Source: Stenocarpella maydis
Taxonomy: Eukaryota; Ascomycota; Sordariomycetes; Diaporthales; Diaporthaceae
Length of the DNA: 64,000 nt
Reading direction: 5' to 3'
Assembly (NCBI GenBank): GCA_002270565.1
Contig: NQMI01000137.1
Location: 24,906 to 88,905, forward strand
In this document: in pieces, positions 23,552 to 36,800 of the stretch
Numbering within the stretch: position 1 is the first letter of the stretch
Layout of the letters: every line of letters starts with the position of its first letter
Notes under the pieces: model-generated
What the model was told of the DNA's origin: nothing
Databases searched by the model: none
Seen by the model: only the letters and a program-made list of their open reading frames with translations
Translations under genes and position numbers: made by a program

Positions 23552-24078
23552 CCTGGCGGTTTGCGATGGCGCCTCGCTTGGGGTATGGCTGAATTACTTG
23601 ACAAGTCGGGACAAGAGGGCAATACGAAGGGGTGCAGGAGGAGGGCGAGACAGCCTCTGGGAAGATTTGGGATCGGCTGCCTGGAGAGTTGGTGATGTCA
23701 CGCAAGCTTTCTCCAAAGCCCGACGCGTTGGGGAATGTTCAGTAAGGGTAGCGTGACGCGCTCGAGATGGACGTTTTTAGTGGGGCTCCGTGAGCGGGAG
23801 GGGTGCTCCGTCTACCGTCTTGCCTACCGTCTTGCCTACCGTCTTGCCTACCGTCCCATACCGTATTCAATCCCGCTCCATTCGTCTTGTCCTCGAACTA
23901 CTGTCACGCAGATTCTTACTTCTGTCGACTTGCAATTGGGTGGGAAAGTCGCCATTACAACCTGTGTTGTGCAGAGTCAACCTTGATGCCCTTAGACGTT
24001 GGAACTCCCGAGTTTATAGACTGTCTACATTCACTTTTGCACCTCACAGGCTGACACAGCTGGATAATATACAATCGA
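23552..24078. other. Intergenic region, FEN1 promoter side
   Basis: It holds the FEN1 promoter and the 3' UTR of the permease gene. Apart from a 12-nt tandem repeat at 23812-23856, no feature stands out. Confidence 0.5.
23812..23856. repeat. 12-nt tandem repeat (CTACCGTCTTGC)
   Basis: Three nearly perfect copies plus a partial copy of a 12-nt unit lie about 260 bp upstream of the FEN1 start codon. Confidence 0.85.
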
Positions 24079-25713
24079 CTACCTAACGTATCGGAAGTGA
24101 TGGCTCTCGTCGCCCAACTCGGCCAACTCGTCGTCTGACAAGTGCTGGTGGTCCGCATGCACCTCTCCCGCCTCCCTTCTCCTGTTCTGGTTTCTAAAGT
24201 GCAGAGACATGAGCCCATACGTGACAGTCGCCATGCCCACGAGGGACAGTGTTACCGCATGCCCCTTGACATATCGCGGCCCCTCGGCTGTGGCATAGAT
24301 GAACGGGGCCATGACTCCAGAAGCGTTCCCAATGGTCAACTGCATGCCAGTCGCCGTGGTGCGCTTCCCGTACCGTGGACAATTGTTCGGGAGCTGCCAT
24401 GTGTCGTCAGTTTCAGGGCCGTCACGTTTCCAAGTTGCAGGTCAAAAGAGAAATCTTACCCAGGCCAGAGGGATCCCGACAACGACATATAAGCCCATGG
24501 CGACGAGGAAACACCCAAAGTAATGCACCCCAGATGGCGTTTCCGATATCAAGAGACCATACCCAATAACGCTGATGAAGCCGAAGATGACACAGAACAG
24601 TCCTCGCCTCTGGATACGGTCAGACAAGTAGGCAACGCACATGTAGGTCGTCGCCCCCAGGAAGTAGCACGGGATAGTCAGCAGCTGCACCTGCGCCGGG
24701 GTCCACTTCCCAAGGCCATTGATGATGGTCGGCAGAAACGTCGAGTAGCCTGTGAGAAGGGGAAGCCTAGTCAGCCGCCACGGCCTCCTGACAGTGGGAT
24801 CTAAACCTGACCTACCGTAAAGCATGGTGTCCGCCCCGAACTGCGCAATGCAGAACGTCCAGACCTTCCAGTCCTTGAAGGCCATCATCATGTCCGATTT
24901 GGAAAACTCCTGCGCGCTCGCCGTATTGCCGTACTCCCTCGCGTGCCTCACGACCATGGCCCTCTTCTCCGCCTCGTTGAGGAAGTACGCCGACTGCGCG
25001 TCGTTGGGCAGCAGGAAGAACGTGAGGACCCCAAGGCAGAGCGTCGGCAGGCCCTCGATGATGAATATCCAACGCCAGCCATGCAGGCCAGCAACGCCAT
25101 CCATGTGGCCAATACCGTAGGCCAGCAGGCCGCCGAGGGCACCCGCGATGGCCGCCGACACGAAGAGGTACCCCACGCGCAGGGCGAGCTCGTGCCTGGT
25201 GTAGAAGAGCGTCAGGTAGACGGCCAGCCCGGGGAAGAGGCCCGCCTCGACGGCGCCGAGGAGGACCCTGCAGGCGATGAGCCCGCCGTAGCCCTGGACC
25301 AGCCCGGAGAGGGTTGCGATGACGCCCCAGGCGGTGGTGATGAAGGCGATCCAGTAGCGCGGGGTGAGCTTCTTGAGGACCAGGTTGGACGGGACCTCGA
25401 AGGCGAGGTACGGCACGAAGAGGATCGACACGGCCGTCTGGTACTGGTTGCCGGCGAGCCCGAGGTCCGCCTCGAGGTGGTACAGCCTCGCGTTCCCGAT
25501 GTTGACGCGGTCGAGGAAGCTGAAGGCGTACAGGCTCATGACCAGCCATATCAGGTACAGGTCCAGCTTGCGCACCAGCTTCCTCTCGTCGACGCCCACG
25601 TCCTCCGCCGAGGTGCCTGGCGGCACGGCCGTCCCCGCCTCGTCAGACCTGCCGTCGGTGCCCGTCACAACATTGAGTGCGTCCTTGGCCGTCGCCAGGT
25701 CCGGGGAGTGCAT
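24079..25713 (-). CDS. MFS anion:cation symporter, allantoate-permease (Dal5) type
   Basis: Exons 25713..24816, 24749..24460 and 24393..24079 encode 500 aa. A hydrophilic N-terminus is followed by about 12 membrane segments. Signature stretches are FSFLDRVNIGNARL, RVLLGAVEAGLFPGLAVYL, WRWIFIIEGLPT, a cytoplasmic loop with EFSKSDMMMAFKDWKVW, NGLGKWTPAQVQLLTIP, VAYLSDRIQRR and NNCPRYGKRTTATGMQLTIGNASG. This layout is that of fungal Dal5/Tna1-type transporters, which import organic anions such as allantoate, nicotinate or vitamins across the plasma membrane. The actual substrate cannot be read from the sequence. An upstream in-frame ATG (25896) would add a non-conserved extension, so 25713 is preferred. 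The frame is intact. Confidence 0.92.
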
Positions 25714-28700
25714 GACGATGCAGATGCTGAGGCGGCTGCAGAGTCTGCTGGCCGCGCGAGTCCCCTCGTATATTCGAGGCCCTTCCTTCCTTGGTCCGGC
25801 GGTTGGGTCGAGCTCAAACTGCGACCCCAGGGAACAAGTGGGCCGCGATAGGAAAAGCCTGTGGGGTGAGTTAGAAAGTTGCCGAATAGAGTACACGAAG
25901 GCGTCGTGTGTGCGAACCCCCCCCCCTATTATGTGTCCTCCCTTGGCTTATCTATCTGCTCGTTCCCCGTCACGAAAGGCAGCTACGGCTGCAATGTCAG
26001 CCGGGTGATAAGTTACTCTCGCCCAGTCCGGCTTTGCCAGGACGTAACTGCGGTTACTTGTTATCAAGTAGTTGTGTGGGTAAGCAGCGATAACGTCCCT
26101 GCCGGTCCGCGGCTGCGCCCTCTGTCGATCTCTGCCCCGGCGCCGGCGCCCATGATTTGCTTCCGATGAAAATCTTGCCCCATCTCGTGGTTAGGTGGCC
26201 CCGTCCCGGTGGGTCTCCGAGTGTAAAAAAGCTCCGGTTCGAATGGAGAATAGCCCGATAACGCCGTGGCGAAGACGAGATAATAACGCTACTTAGGTAT
26301 ATCGGACTGGTGGGTAAATGTTTACCTCTGGCCTGAGAAAATGTTGCTATCTCCAGTGATGTATACCAAAGTTGACTAAACACAACTTGTGCCCGTCTAC
26401 CTTGTCAAGACGAACAATCTCACCCAAAGTCATTAGTTACATTGTCTGGCCCACGCTCCAGGGCGGCTTGGGCTTCGTGCAGCCTTGAGATTCACGGTAC
26501 AAGGAGGCTCGAGGAGAGACGTATTCCTCAAGGTTCAGCTGGCCCTTCCCCGAGGTCAAAACCATTCATTACTCATTAGATCGATCCATCACCATCACGT
26601 CACATTGCTGAAGCGACCGTTTACCCGATCTCGAGATTGGCGAGCAAACAAACCTAACCGCCCGCCCCGAAGAGGCTCTCTGCGCACCGACATCAGTGAG
26701 TGCATGCGATATATGATTCTGTGCAGTGCGAACAACCACATGCCTACAGCACGTTCATGATGAACTGTTGCTCTTTGCCCTGCGTGAATGCGCAAGGCCC
26801 ATTATGCATCAGCCACATCTTGGCTGCTTGGCCACATAATGGCACCTTGCCCATATGATATCTTTGATATCAAGGAGGAGGGGTGAGAAAACCTTCTTGG
26901 CCTTGTTCCATCCGCACGAAACAAAGGCCGGACGAACACTTGCCCACCACCCCAGGGCCACCATACCAAGCGTCGCTCCACTGTCACGCCGTCTGCCCAC
27001 AAACCGTGGGAAGGCCAAGGGCCGTTAGCTCCCATCCGGTGTATGAGTGATCTACAAGGCGCCCTGCTACCCGCGCCCAGGGACATATGCCAGGATTATG
27101 GGCAGGAACCAACTACTACGCACCCAAGACCCCCTTTCATCAGGCCATGAATGATCCTACCAAGAGCATGCAGTCGTGGGTCTCAGGGCTGGAACGGTGC
27201 AGGTGCGGTGAGCGACTGAGTGAGTGAGGCGGGCAAGCCATGACGGGGAGATCTCGAGTCAAAGCACACCAGGCCCCAAGAGAACAAGAAGCAATCACTA
27301 TGGCGCTGCCCGTAGTGTAGACAAGATGTCTGAGGTCCCACCCCCCACCCTGGCGCCTGATGGCGCGAAGGCTCTTGGGAAGGGGGTTCTTGGTAGCCTC
27401 TCGACGCGCGGACACCCTGAGAGCGGGGGGACAAAGGCCAGATGGTGGGCGGCTTTTGCCCTTGGCGCTGGGCGGACGGCCCACAGGTAGGCATGAGATT
27501 GGTGGGCGGGAGGGGGGGCGTAGACACGTGCAAAACTCCACATGTCTCTGATGATGAACACGGCAGGGTGGTGTTGCTCTCACAGCATTCAACGAACCAC
27601 CCTGCCCATTCGCAACGTCACCGGCCCCCGGCCACCGGCCCCCGGCCCCGGCGGGTGCCAACGGCCTCGGCGAGCGACTGAGCCCCGAAAATTCCGTCCT
27701 CGTTAGGGGGGGGGGGGGAGAAGCCTGCCACGAAACATGAAAAGGCGTGCATAGTAGGAGACGATGATGATGAACACCAAGTGCTCTAGAAGCAGAGAAG
27801 CAGTCAGCAGCAAGGAAAAACGTACGATTTTCCCTCGATCCCAGACTTCCCGCGTTTCGACTCGGGGGCCAGGCTGGGTTGGGGGGCCGGGGGATCGGAA
27901 AGGGGGGGTTGTGCATACCGTTCCCTGGGGCACTTGCTGCCCTCCCCCGCCCCCCATGCTCCCACATGAACTCCAGCCTGGGTGGGCTTATCAGCCACAG
28001 CCGGGTCGACTTGGCCGTGCAGGCTGTCCCCAGTGAAACGAGGCAGGACAAGCATAACCGCCTGCGGGTGCCTGATTGGTGGGAACGGGAGGGCTGATTA
28101 CGGAAGGAAAAGGGGAGTATGAGTATGATTATGCCTACTCTGCCTTGTGTGAGACTTGCCGCTCTCTAGGTTGGTTGGTTGATCATGGTGGATCGAATTA
28201 TGTTCCGTTGTTCCATCTGTGGCGCTCGGCGTGCATAATTACGTACGCTTGTGAAGGCCTGAATCATAAGTGACTGCGTGACCTCGGAGGCTGCGGCGAG
28301 GCTGCTCACCGTTTAAAGCAGTGAGGCAGGCAGATGCCCACTGTCAGTGCAATCACGTATAGTTCAGGAGACTGCTCTGAGGTGAAAGAAATAATCATAT
28401 ACAGCTTCTATTTTCATAAGATACTCGCTAGACAAGATGAATAGCCAAAAAGGGCAGGCGACTAGCCGCTCCCAGACTGTCGACCGCAAACAGAGCGGGA
28501 CGTCGTAAAAGAGATGATGATTTCTAATATTATCAGCACGCAAGCTATGCACGACATCTTCCTTGCTGTCTCCTCACCACTCCGTAGACGCGGAGGACAC
28601 TCCTCCCGCCCTCCCGTGGCAAAGAAAGCCATCCCTCCTCTTGTTACTCCTCACCGAAGGCATCGTCACGCCGTGTTGCTCGTCGTCCGCGCTGTTCGTC

Positions 28701-28985
28701 TCGGAGCCAGTCTGCGTCCCGCCCGGGCAGCCGTTGGTAGGCACTGCTCCCCGCAAGCTGCTCCCGACAGGTCCCAGCTCCACCCATGAGGTTTGCGAGA
28801 TGATCGCTCGAAGACCTCGCAAACCAGATCACTCCGAAAGAAAGTTGCGTCCGGCGCGCCGATAATTAGAAGATTTTCATGTGCATGGCCGGCTCGTCCT
28901 CGGCCAGTGGCGTGTGTTTTCTCTGCTGCGCGGTGGAAATGTGCGCGTATCATGGGTATTATTACAGGAACATGAAGTGGCGCGT
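25714..28985. other. Intergenic region, no gene recognised
   Basis: This stretch of 3.3 kb runs from the permease promoter to the 3' end of noxA. The frames are short or compositional (Pro/Arg-rich shadows of G/C runs around 27.3-28.0 kb). No splice-consistent protein family or RNA gene was found. Confidence 0.45.
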
Positions 28986-30848
28986 CTAGAAATTTTCCTT
29001 GCCCCATACAAATGCGAACCTAATCATCGAGTCAGTTGTGTTTTCCCCGATTAGAGTATGGTTCGAATCAAAACTTACCCAGGTTCGCTGTACTTGTTGC
29101 AGTAAATGTGCAACGAGCTACCCAAGCCCTTGGGACCACAGAAGAACACACCTGCCTCAGCTGGTGCGTGCAACTTCCTGATACCTCTGAAGATCATATC
29201 CCAGTTAGGCCGTCCAAAGTTTGTCGGGGCGCGCAGACCGGTGATGGCGTCCTTGTCGGCGTTGGCATCATTGATCATGATATTGGTCGCGTCATCCGCC
29301 TTGATCTTAGCCGTCAGGTATGTGTGGATCTCGATACGCTGGTCAACATCCTGGGCCTCGATGGCGAGCAGGAGAGACCGGAACCACTCGAACGAGCCGA
29401 AGTCACGGCAGACCCAGAAGAAGTAGACCTTGGCCAGGCGGGTCTTGGTCTGGGGGTAGTTCATGCGGTACCAGATGGACTTCAGGATGGAGGCAAACGG
29501 CGTCACACCAATACCGGCACCGACGAGCACTGAAATCTCATACTTGAACACGTCCTCGGATGCGGAACCAAAGGGACCGTCAACGTAGACTCGGGGGAGC
29601 ACGCGGCGAAGGGCCGGGTCGACGTCGCTGTTCTCGTTGACACCGACCACGTTGGACCCCTTATCCTTCTTGTCCCACTCGCAACCCAGCGCCTTTGACA
29701 CCTCGCGGGTGAAATCACCAACCACACGCATGTGAATCGAGATGTAGTCCTCCTCGGGAGCGCTGGTAAGGGTGAAAGGGTGGTATTGCCAGATCGAGAC
29801 CTCGGGGCAGTTGAAGAAGATGTACTGTCCAGCCCGCGTCTTGGTGTTCTCCTTCTTGATCTGGATCTCACAGACGTTGCTCGGGTGCTGCACGACCTTG
29901 GAAATGTAGGTCTTGTGTCGTCCCCTCACCTCACGAGCAATACGCTCGGCGAGGTAGATAAAGCCCCCGTACATCCAGTACTGCCAGAAGACACCGATGG
30001 CCTGAGTACCGACTGAGATGCAGAACGGAGCCACGTCTGGCTGGATCATGCAGAAAGCTCCGTGGAATGACCAGAAGATGAAGAAGATTACGAACATGTG
30101 ATGGGTGTACCAGAATCGCTCATAGTTGGCCCGGCGTGTCTTCTCCACGCTGGTGATGACCATGCCCGTCAAAGCAATCAACATGATGTAGCCGGTCCAG
30201 CCGGGGCCAGTGACGAGGTTCGCCACTAGGAATCCGTAAAAACCGAGATCGTTCTTGGCGGCAATCTGGGCAAGATTGTTCCAGTGAGCAATGGTGTGGA
30301 CCCAACTGAAGAAGAAGATGGACCATGCGGTGGTGATGTGAAAAGTGATGTTCTTGTCGAACTGGATGATGCCGTTCAGTGGCGTCTGACGTGCCAGGGA
30401 GATGAACGTCCTGCACACCGGGAACAGGATCATGGCCACGTCAAAGTGGAGTACCAGAGCCGCCGAACGAGCTATCATATACGTCGGCCCGAAAATGTCC
30501 CGGGCACCTTGCAGGCTGTCCTTCACTGCGTAGTTCACGAAACCAAATGAGAATACCATGGCGTGTAGGACAGCGAAGACGAAGACGAAACTGTGGCATA
30601 CGTTAACTTCAATTCATGTGCAATGGAAAGACCCACAATCATCGGTCGCCCCGGGCGAGCACGTACAATCTTCGGTAACCCTCGTTGACCATCCACCGGT
30701 CGAACCTTTCTCTCGATGACAGCTCCTTCTGCCTCTCCTGTGTCATCTCACCCGACAACAGCATTCTCGTGAGTGGCGTCCATCGTGATCGTTCCGACTG
30801 CTTCTCATAGCCCCCCGAAAACCTCGAACCGGCGTAGAAGTCGCTCAT
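28986..30848 (-). CDS. noxA: NADPH oxidase A (NoxA, gp91phox homologue)
   Basis: Exons 30848..30667, 30590..29079 and 29019..28986 encode 575 aa. The N-terminus has LLSGEMTQERQKELSSRERFDRW, and six membrane segments follow. Haem-ligand histidines lie in the helices around ITFHITTAW/FSWVHTIAHWNN and RFWYTHHMFVIFFIFWSFHG. The FAD-binding motif is HPFTLTSAPEEDYISIHMR, the NADPH-binding loop is LVGAGIGVTPFASILK, and the C-terminal FVWGKENF box completes the protein in a 34-nt last exon. NoxA transfers electrons from NADPH across a membrane to oxygen to make superoxide. With its regulators (NoxR, RacA, Bem1; known from fungi, not in this window) it controls sexual development, hyphal fusion and, in pathogens or endophytes, host interaction. 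All catalytic elements are intact. The slightly longer length than typical (about 550 aa) lies at the N-terminus. Confidence 0.97.
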
Positions 30849-33800
30849 TGTGGGATGTTGGTGGCTGTCGTCGTCTCAGATATCGGTTCCCCCCGGTAGA
30901 CTATCCGTACTCCTCACAGGCCCACCCGTGACCGAAATCCGAAGCTTCCTACTCGTCCTCCACCGAGATGGCCTCGTGTTGCTCGTCAGAGGCGTCAGTG
31001 ATGGATGTCGATACCTCTCGCCCAAATAATATTAATCGTTTTTCGAAGACTGTCGATGCCCAGCGACGGAATATTCAGAGCCTGCTGAACTAGCAAAATT
31101 GAGACATAAAAGACAGTTGGGAAATGAACTGAAGCGTCTAGCCTGAGCGTGGACAAGGTCTGCTACGGCCGCAAGAATACGGACGGACGATCAGCAAACT
31201 GCACAGCAACAGGTGGTAGAACCTGGCGAGATGGGGAGAGATTTGAGTGTGGCGGGTGGGAAGAAAGGGCGCGAAAGGGAAAATGCGGCGGGATGTGATG
31301 GGGTTATGAAGCATGCCAAGGGTGTTAGACCAGAAACAGGGTGGATCATCTTGTAGATCATACCTGCGCTATGCTGGTTGTCTGCGCTTTCTCATGTAAG
31401 CAGACAGAACCAGCTATTACCAGGCTGGGTATAGTGGGTCTGGGGACAGGACAGAATCCGTGGAACAGACAGACAGACAGACAGACAGCACTGCTAGGGC
31501 GTAGCCGGGAACAGGAAGATCGCCGAGGGAGAAAGACAGGATGATACCTGGGTGGTACGGTAAGAGACGAGGAGCACACGATGTCGGAATGGCTCAGGGG
31601 AGATTAGATGAAGTAGAAACCTGGTGGGGGAGAAGTACATACGAGGAGAAAGGGCCAAGGCTCGAAGCCAGTCGAAGCAGGCAAAAGGGGGCCCGAAGAG
31701 GGGGGCTTTGTTAGGGGGCCACTGATCTTGGGCCTCGTCGAATGCGAAGATGGTGTGTAACGAACATGTCTGAGGGCCCTGGGGCCCTGGCGCTTTGCTC
31801 AGGACAGGACATGGATGGGCCATGATCCTTGGCCCGCGCACACAGACTGACAGGGTGCAGTAGGCGGCGACGGACTACGGCAGTGGGGTGGTGGTGGGGG
31901 GGAACACTGTCATGCACACCCCTCGGGGTGAGGCCACCACCAACTTGGCAAGGGTAAGCAGGGCAGGTGAGGAGGCTCCGCGAGCCGCCGAATATGCATC
32001 TGAGCTGCTTTGAGGTTGTTTTGTGAGAGGCGTCGTCGAAACAGAGATGGCCCCCCCCCAATCGGGAGAACACGAAGAAGGCCCCACTCGCAGGCTGGCA
32101 GCACATGGGCGTTAAGCCGCAGCCGAGAGGCCAGGATTCAGATGCGCAAGGAGTCACTGACAGCCTGTCCGTCAGCGGCCTCATGATGGGACTCGCGTGA
32201 CTGACTGCTGGGACCGATCTGGAGTCCGGTGGAAGCTTTTGGAATGCGTTCCGATTACTCCGTCTGCCAGGGCCCGTGAGGAGTGTCTGTCTGTCTGTCA
32301 TGTCGACACCGACATTGAGCTCGCTCTCGTTCATGCTCTTGGCTCGGCCCACGGCCCTGGTCCCGGGCTAATAAGGACCCCAGGCACGGATTTGACGGCA
32401 CTGCGGTGCATCGCAAGTGTCAGCAGGCGTGACAACAAACGAGGCGCACGACGGCAGCGCGGTCAGGCGTTGCGGGGCGAGGAGCGTCGTCATCTCGTTC
32501 TAAAGTGATACCGACGCCGTCTCCCGTCAGAGGCAGAGCCGTGTTTGGGAGCGCTTCGTTTGTCAGCGATTGGGGTTGATCGACCGGTTTGACAGGGCCC
32601 AGAAAGGTGGGTTATCGAACGATTTTGCTCCTGAGGTTCGTGCCAGGAGGCCCTGGTGGCGGCATGTCTGACATGTGTGCTTCATAAATTCAGGGCCTTG
32701 CATATCTTGCGGTAGCACGGCACAGCACACCACAGCACGGCACAGCACAGCCTGGGCGCGTCGAAGGGGTGGCTGATGAAGGGCGCGTCCAGCCAATGCG
32801 AGGTGGGAGTGCGAGTGGGCGGCTGGCGTGTGAGGTTTGGGATTTGGAGATGTTTGGGGTTTGTGGTGGGGACTCGGAATTTGGAGGCGGCCCCTAATAA
32901 CGAAACCAAGCCTGCGACACGGACCAAGACGGCGGAAACCGACAAGCCTGGCCCAACCCCCCGGCCTGGCCCAATCATGGGGCTGCATGACCGGGAAATA
33001 CGGGTCCCGCCTGCTGACTTAGCAGGTCTGCCTGGGCCCCCCGGCCAAGCCCAAACGCGCCAAGATTCACTCTGATACACCCTCTCCTTGGGCATCGCGC
33101 CTTCGTGCCCATTATTACCACCATGACCGACCAGGACCCAGTGCCCACATCATCGGTTCGCCCACTGCTCTCTGCTCCAGCCTCGCGCCTCTCGACCTGC
33201 GATTGGCAGCACGCCACACGCCCACCACCCCCCGCTTCCCGTCCCGCCTTCGACGACGGGAAATCCCTGAAGAGATCCACCCAAGAATAGACGGGTCTTG
33301 CATATGTCAACTGCTTCGCTTGAAGCTTAATCTCGCACGGCACACTTCTCCGATACCATCACCACTCTACACTACACTATATCGGCCTTATCATATCTCC
33401 GGCGTCCAAGAGCCCGCTAAACAACGGCACACAACAAGCGGGCTATGCATCGCAACCCTCGGGGCTATATCACAACGCCCCAACACCATTGGCTGCCGAC
33501 GATATCTCAGGCAAGCAGGACCTGCGTCAGATGCCTCCAGCTGCCACGACCTGCAACTCCGCGTATGCGGCCCCCCCCCCCAGCGCTGGCTAGCTTGGAA
33601 CACGACTACACATGGGTCTCCCAACTTGACGCCCGCAACGGCTCGGACCATCCAACATCCAAAAGCGTGCCGCCGGTACGCTTGGAAACGATCTAGATCA
33701 TGCTCAATGGGAGCGGGTTCCTGCAAGATTTCTCGAAATAGTGTAATCAACCCTGGATTTTCTCAGGACCACAACTTGGTACCCTTGGCCTGTTCGGAAA

Positions 33801-36800
33801 CAGATTTGGGCTTGCAGAGAAGAACATTCGTCTTGGCCCGGGCTACATCCAGAGTATCAATCAGCCCTCTATCCATCAACGTCACCTGAAGCCATTGTTG
33901 CGGAATAACTGCGCTCAGAGTTAATGTTCCAAGCGGAGCCCAGATCTGCAGGCTCGAACTTGGTCACGGCCACCACACCCTTCTGATCTCGTGCCACCAC
34001 AAGTGTGACCCGCCAGGCCTCGCGATTGGTTGCCGTCATCAGTTGCACCGCAAGGTGGGAAGAGTGCTCAAATACCCCTATGTGACTTTGTCATCCCGAG
34101 TCTTGCACGCGCTTTGGGTTTGTTTTGTGTCGTCCCAACCTACCCACACAGCCAGTGCCGGCGTCCGAGCGAAGCACGTGAGTCTCTGTTTCCAACCCCC
34201 GAAAAGGGGATTTGATCTGGCCCTCTTGACCCTGAGCCTCTCGTATTCCTGGCCGGCGGGGACATGCTTTGGTTTGTTTGGCCCAATCTCAGCCCCTTTA
34301 TGTTCCTGATGCTGGCCTTGCTGTTTGCAGCTTCCCGGCTCTGCCCACTCAAGCAATGCCACCGAGACTGCATGCGGGACGAGATGCTTATGTTATGGTT
34401 TGGCCTGATATTTGGTCCTATCATCCCCCTAAAAGACTGATCTTCCAAACCTTCTCCAAGTGGCAGGTGCAAGAGAAAACCATGACCGATGAAGATTCGG
34501 GAGGCCCGCCTTCTTGACGCATCCGTATCACCGTATAGGGACGTCCTAAATGCTGGAAGTGATCCCATGGACACGGAGGTGACCATTTTGGTGACTGGCG
34601 ACGTTTGGACCGATGTTTTGGTAATTCCGTCACTGCCGTTACCCATCACACCGTCGTATGAGATGTATGCGGAGACTAATGGTATCGTGGTCTGACGTTA
34701 CGAGTAGCTTACTTAGCTCGTGAGACTCTTAAATTGCTACCTCCATTTCCTCCCTACCATCACCGGACATAACGTAACATGTATCACCACTGCCCGGCTG
34801 TTTTTCAGCCTGTCGGCCTGCAGAAGTTAACTAAGAGTTCAGATATCTTGGCTTGCTGAGTCAAAGGTGGCCATCCATGGGGTCCGGGCAAGATGCTTCC
34901 GAGTTCCGCGAATCGACACTTCTCAAACTAGCATCAAGTATGTGTTTCCTTGGAAGTCGATGTTTGCTCTGCGGCATGGTCCTTTGACATTCCAGTCAGT
35001 CCCTTCCGTCAAACTTGTTTGGGTTCCTCTGTGTCATTTATTCCAGTGTCTCCGGGCCGGTCAATCGTTGTGACAGTATTTGAAGCTGTGCTTACTCAAC
35101 GACGAGTCACGCCCAAGTGCCTTACGATTTGATCAGCGTTTGCGGGCAGGGTTCAGGTCCTATATGCAAACAAGCATTGGGGATGGAGTCTCATCTGATC
35201 TGCTACCTGGTCTCGATCTGGTAGCAAAGCGAACAGCAACATGTATCCTGCTCCGGTAACACATGGGTCTAGATACGTGACAATAGCAAGTTCAGTCAAC
35301 ATCAGCATCCGAGAGGAAAAGAGAGAACCCGCCAAACGTGCCGTATACTGCGGATCCGGAGACCTGGAGATGCTTTGTTCCCTTGCTCTATGAGGGATCA
35401 TGGGGGTACCATTGTAATATAAGGAACAACTGGAGTCAGAGTAGACCTTCGTCTTGCATAATATCTTTACTCTTCAATGGCACCCAAAAAAGTCTCAATC
35501 CAGGCACAACTCCAGGTGTCGGGAGCCCGAAGGAGCCAATTCAAGTGTAGTATGTGAAGCGACTGTATGACTCTTCCTAGTATTTTGGAGCAGATTCAAC
35601 GCTGTATACAGTAACCAAATATGACACTCAGATCGGTAGGCACAAACTACGGGCAAGAATACGGGGCTGAATGATCGTGTCCTTACTTTACATAGCTGTG
35701 GCCTCATCTTCCTCCTTCACCAATCTGTACTCTGCAGTGAACCCCAAGTTTGTTGGATGAGGAGACCCTAGACACTGGTCTCATCCTCTCACTCATGAGA
35801 GAGGCTCTTTGTCTGTGTACTATTACTTTAGAGACTGAGAGCACCTCTCATGCCTCTCTGGATAGCGTAGTCTGTAGGCCGAATACATGCGCTTTCCAGA
35901 AAGCTTCTGGTTATGAGCCTCTTTTCCTCTGGGCCATGAAGCTAACATCTAAGTTTGATGTAGACAGCCACAACGCTTCGGGCTCGGTCTAAACCACATA
36001 AAATACGCAAGGAGATTCCGTAGGAACGTGGTCTTGCTGGCATCTACCGACTGGGAGGTGGGATCCCCGGGGACCAGGTACACCACACCCGTCAGCCTCT
36101 TGTGGTCGTCCACCCAAGACCACATACTCGTGTCATCAGTGCGATGCGCCCCTGCCCTTGGTATGGATAAAATCTCGTTCACTTTGAACTTGGGGGAATG
36201 GCCTGCCTATATGGACTGGAAACACTGAGCCGCAGGTTCCAAAACACACGGCACCAGTGGTGCCTGATTTCCTCGTCAGCTCGAGGGAGGAGTCACGAAT
36301 AACTAGTGCGGTGCGGGACACCAGAGGATGCTCGCATGGTCCGCGTCCGCGGCAGTTATCCCCAGAGATCATGACTAAATGGGCCAAGGAACCAGAAGCT
36401 GGAAGAAAGGCTCCAAGTCCCCAGTAATAGAAACTCACGGCCATACAGGGGCTGAGAGGAATCTGGCACGCTGGGGGCTTGGCTATGCTATAAACTCTTG
36501 CTGGCAAGATAATATCTGTAAACAAACGGGCTTTGGAGGAGAACACCTTGTTGTATGACCTTAGGGGGCAAGATGTATACTTGAGACTATCGATTTCCTA
36601 CTTTGAGAGCAAGAGCCACAAAACATAGCCTGGAGGCCAGCAGCTACTGCCAGTGTCTTATCAAACCCCGAGAGGGTCGTGGGAGTCACCATAGAGGCAA
36701 TATACCCTGGCTATTCCAAAAGCAAGTTATGCAATCTTTCTCCGAAGTCGCATCCCGAAAGCTTTGATTCCCATCTGATGCCTCATTGTTGCTCAACAGA

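Noticed and set aside
24943..25851. 302-codon frame antisense to the permease
   Set aside because: Shadow frame of a GC-rich membrane protein gene; composition is Glu/Arg/Gly-rich as expected from antisense reading.
27140..28051. 303-codon minus-strand frame
   Set aside because: Pro/Arg/Ser-rich frame over G/C homopolymers with competing open frames in several phases; not protein-like.
29055..29080. GGTTCGAATC inside the last noxA intron
   Set aside because: It sits in a short spliced intron with clear donor and acceptor, and no tRNA structure surrounds it.
33203..33889. 228-codon frame in the gene-poor region
   Set aside because: No recognisable motifs, antiparallel open frames exist, and no conserved splicing; treated as chance.
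34140..34649. 169-codon minus-strand frame
   Set aside because: Low-information composition, no signal peptide or domain, no neighbouring exons.
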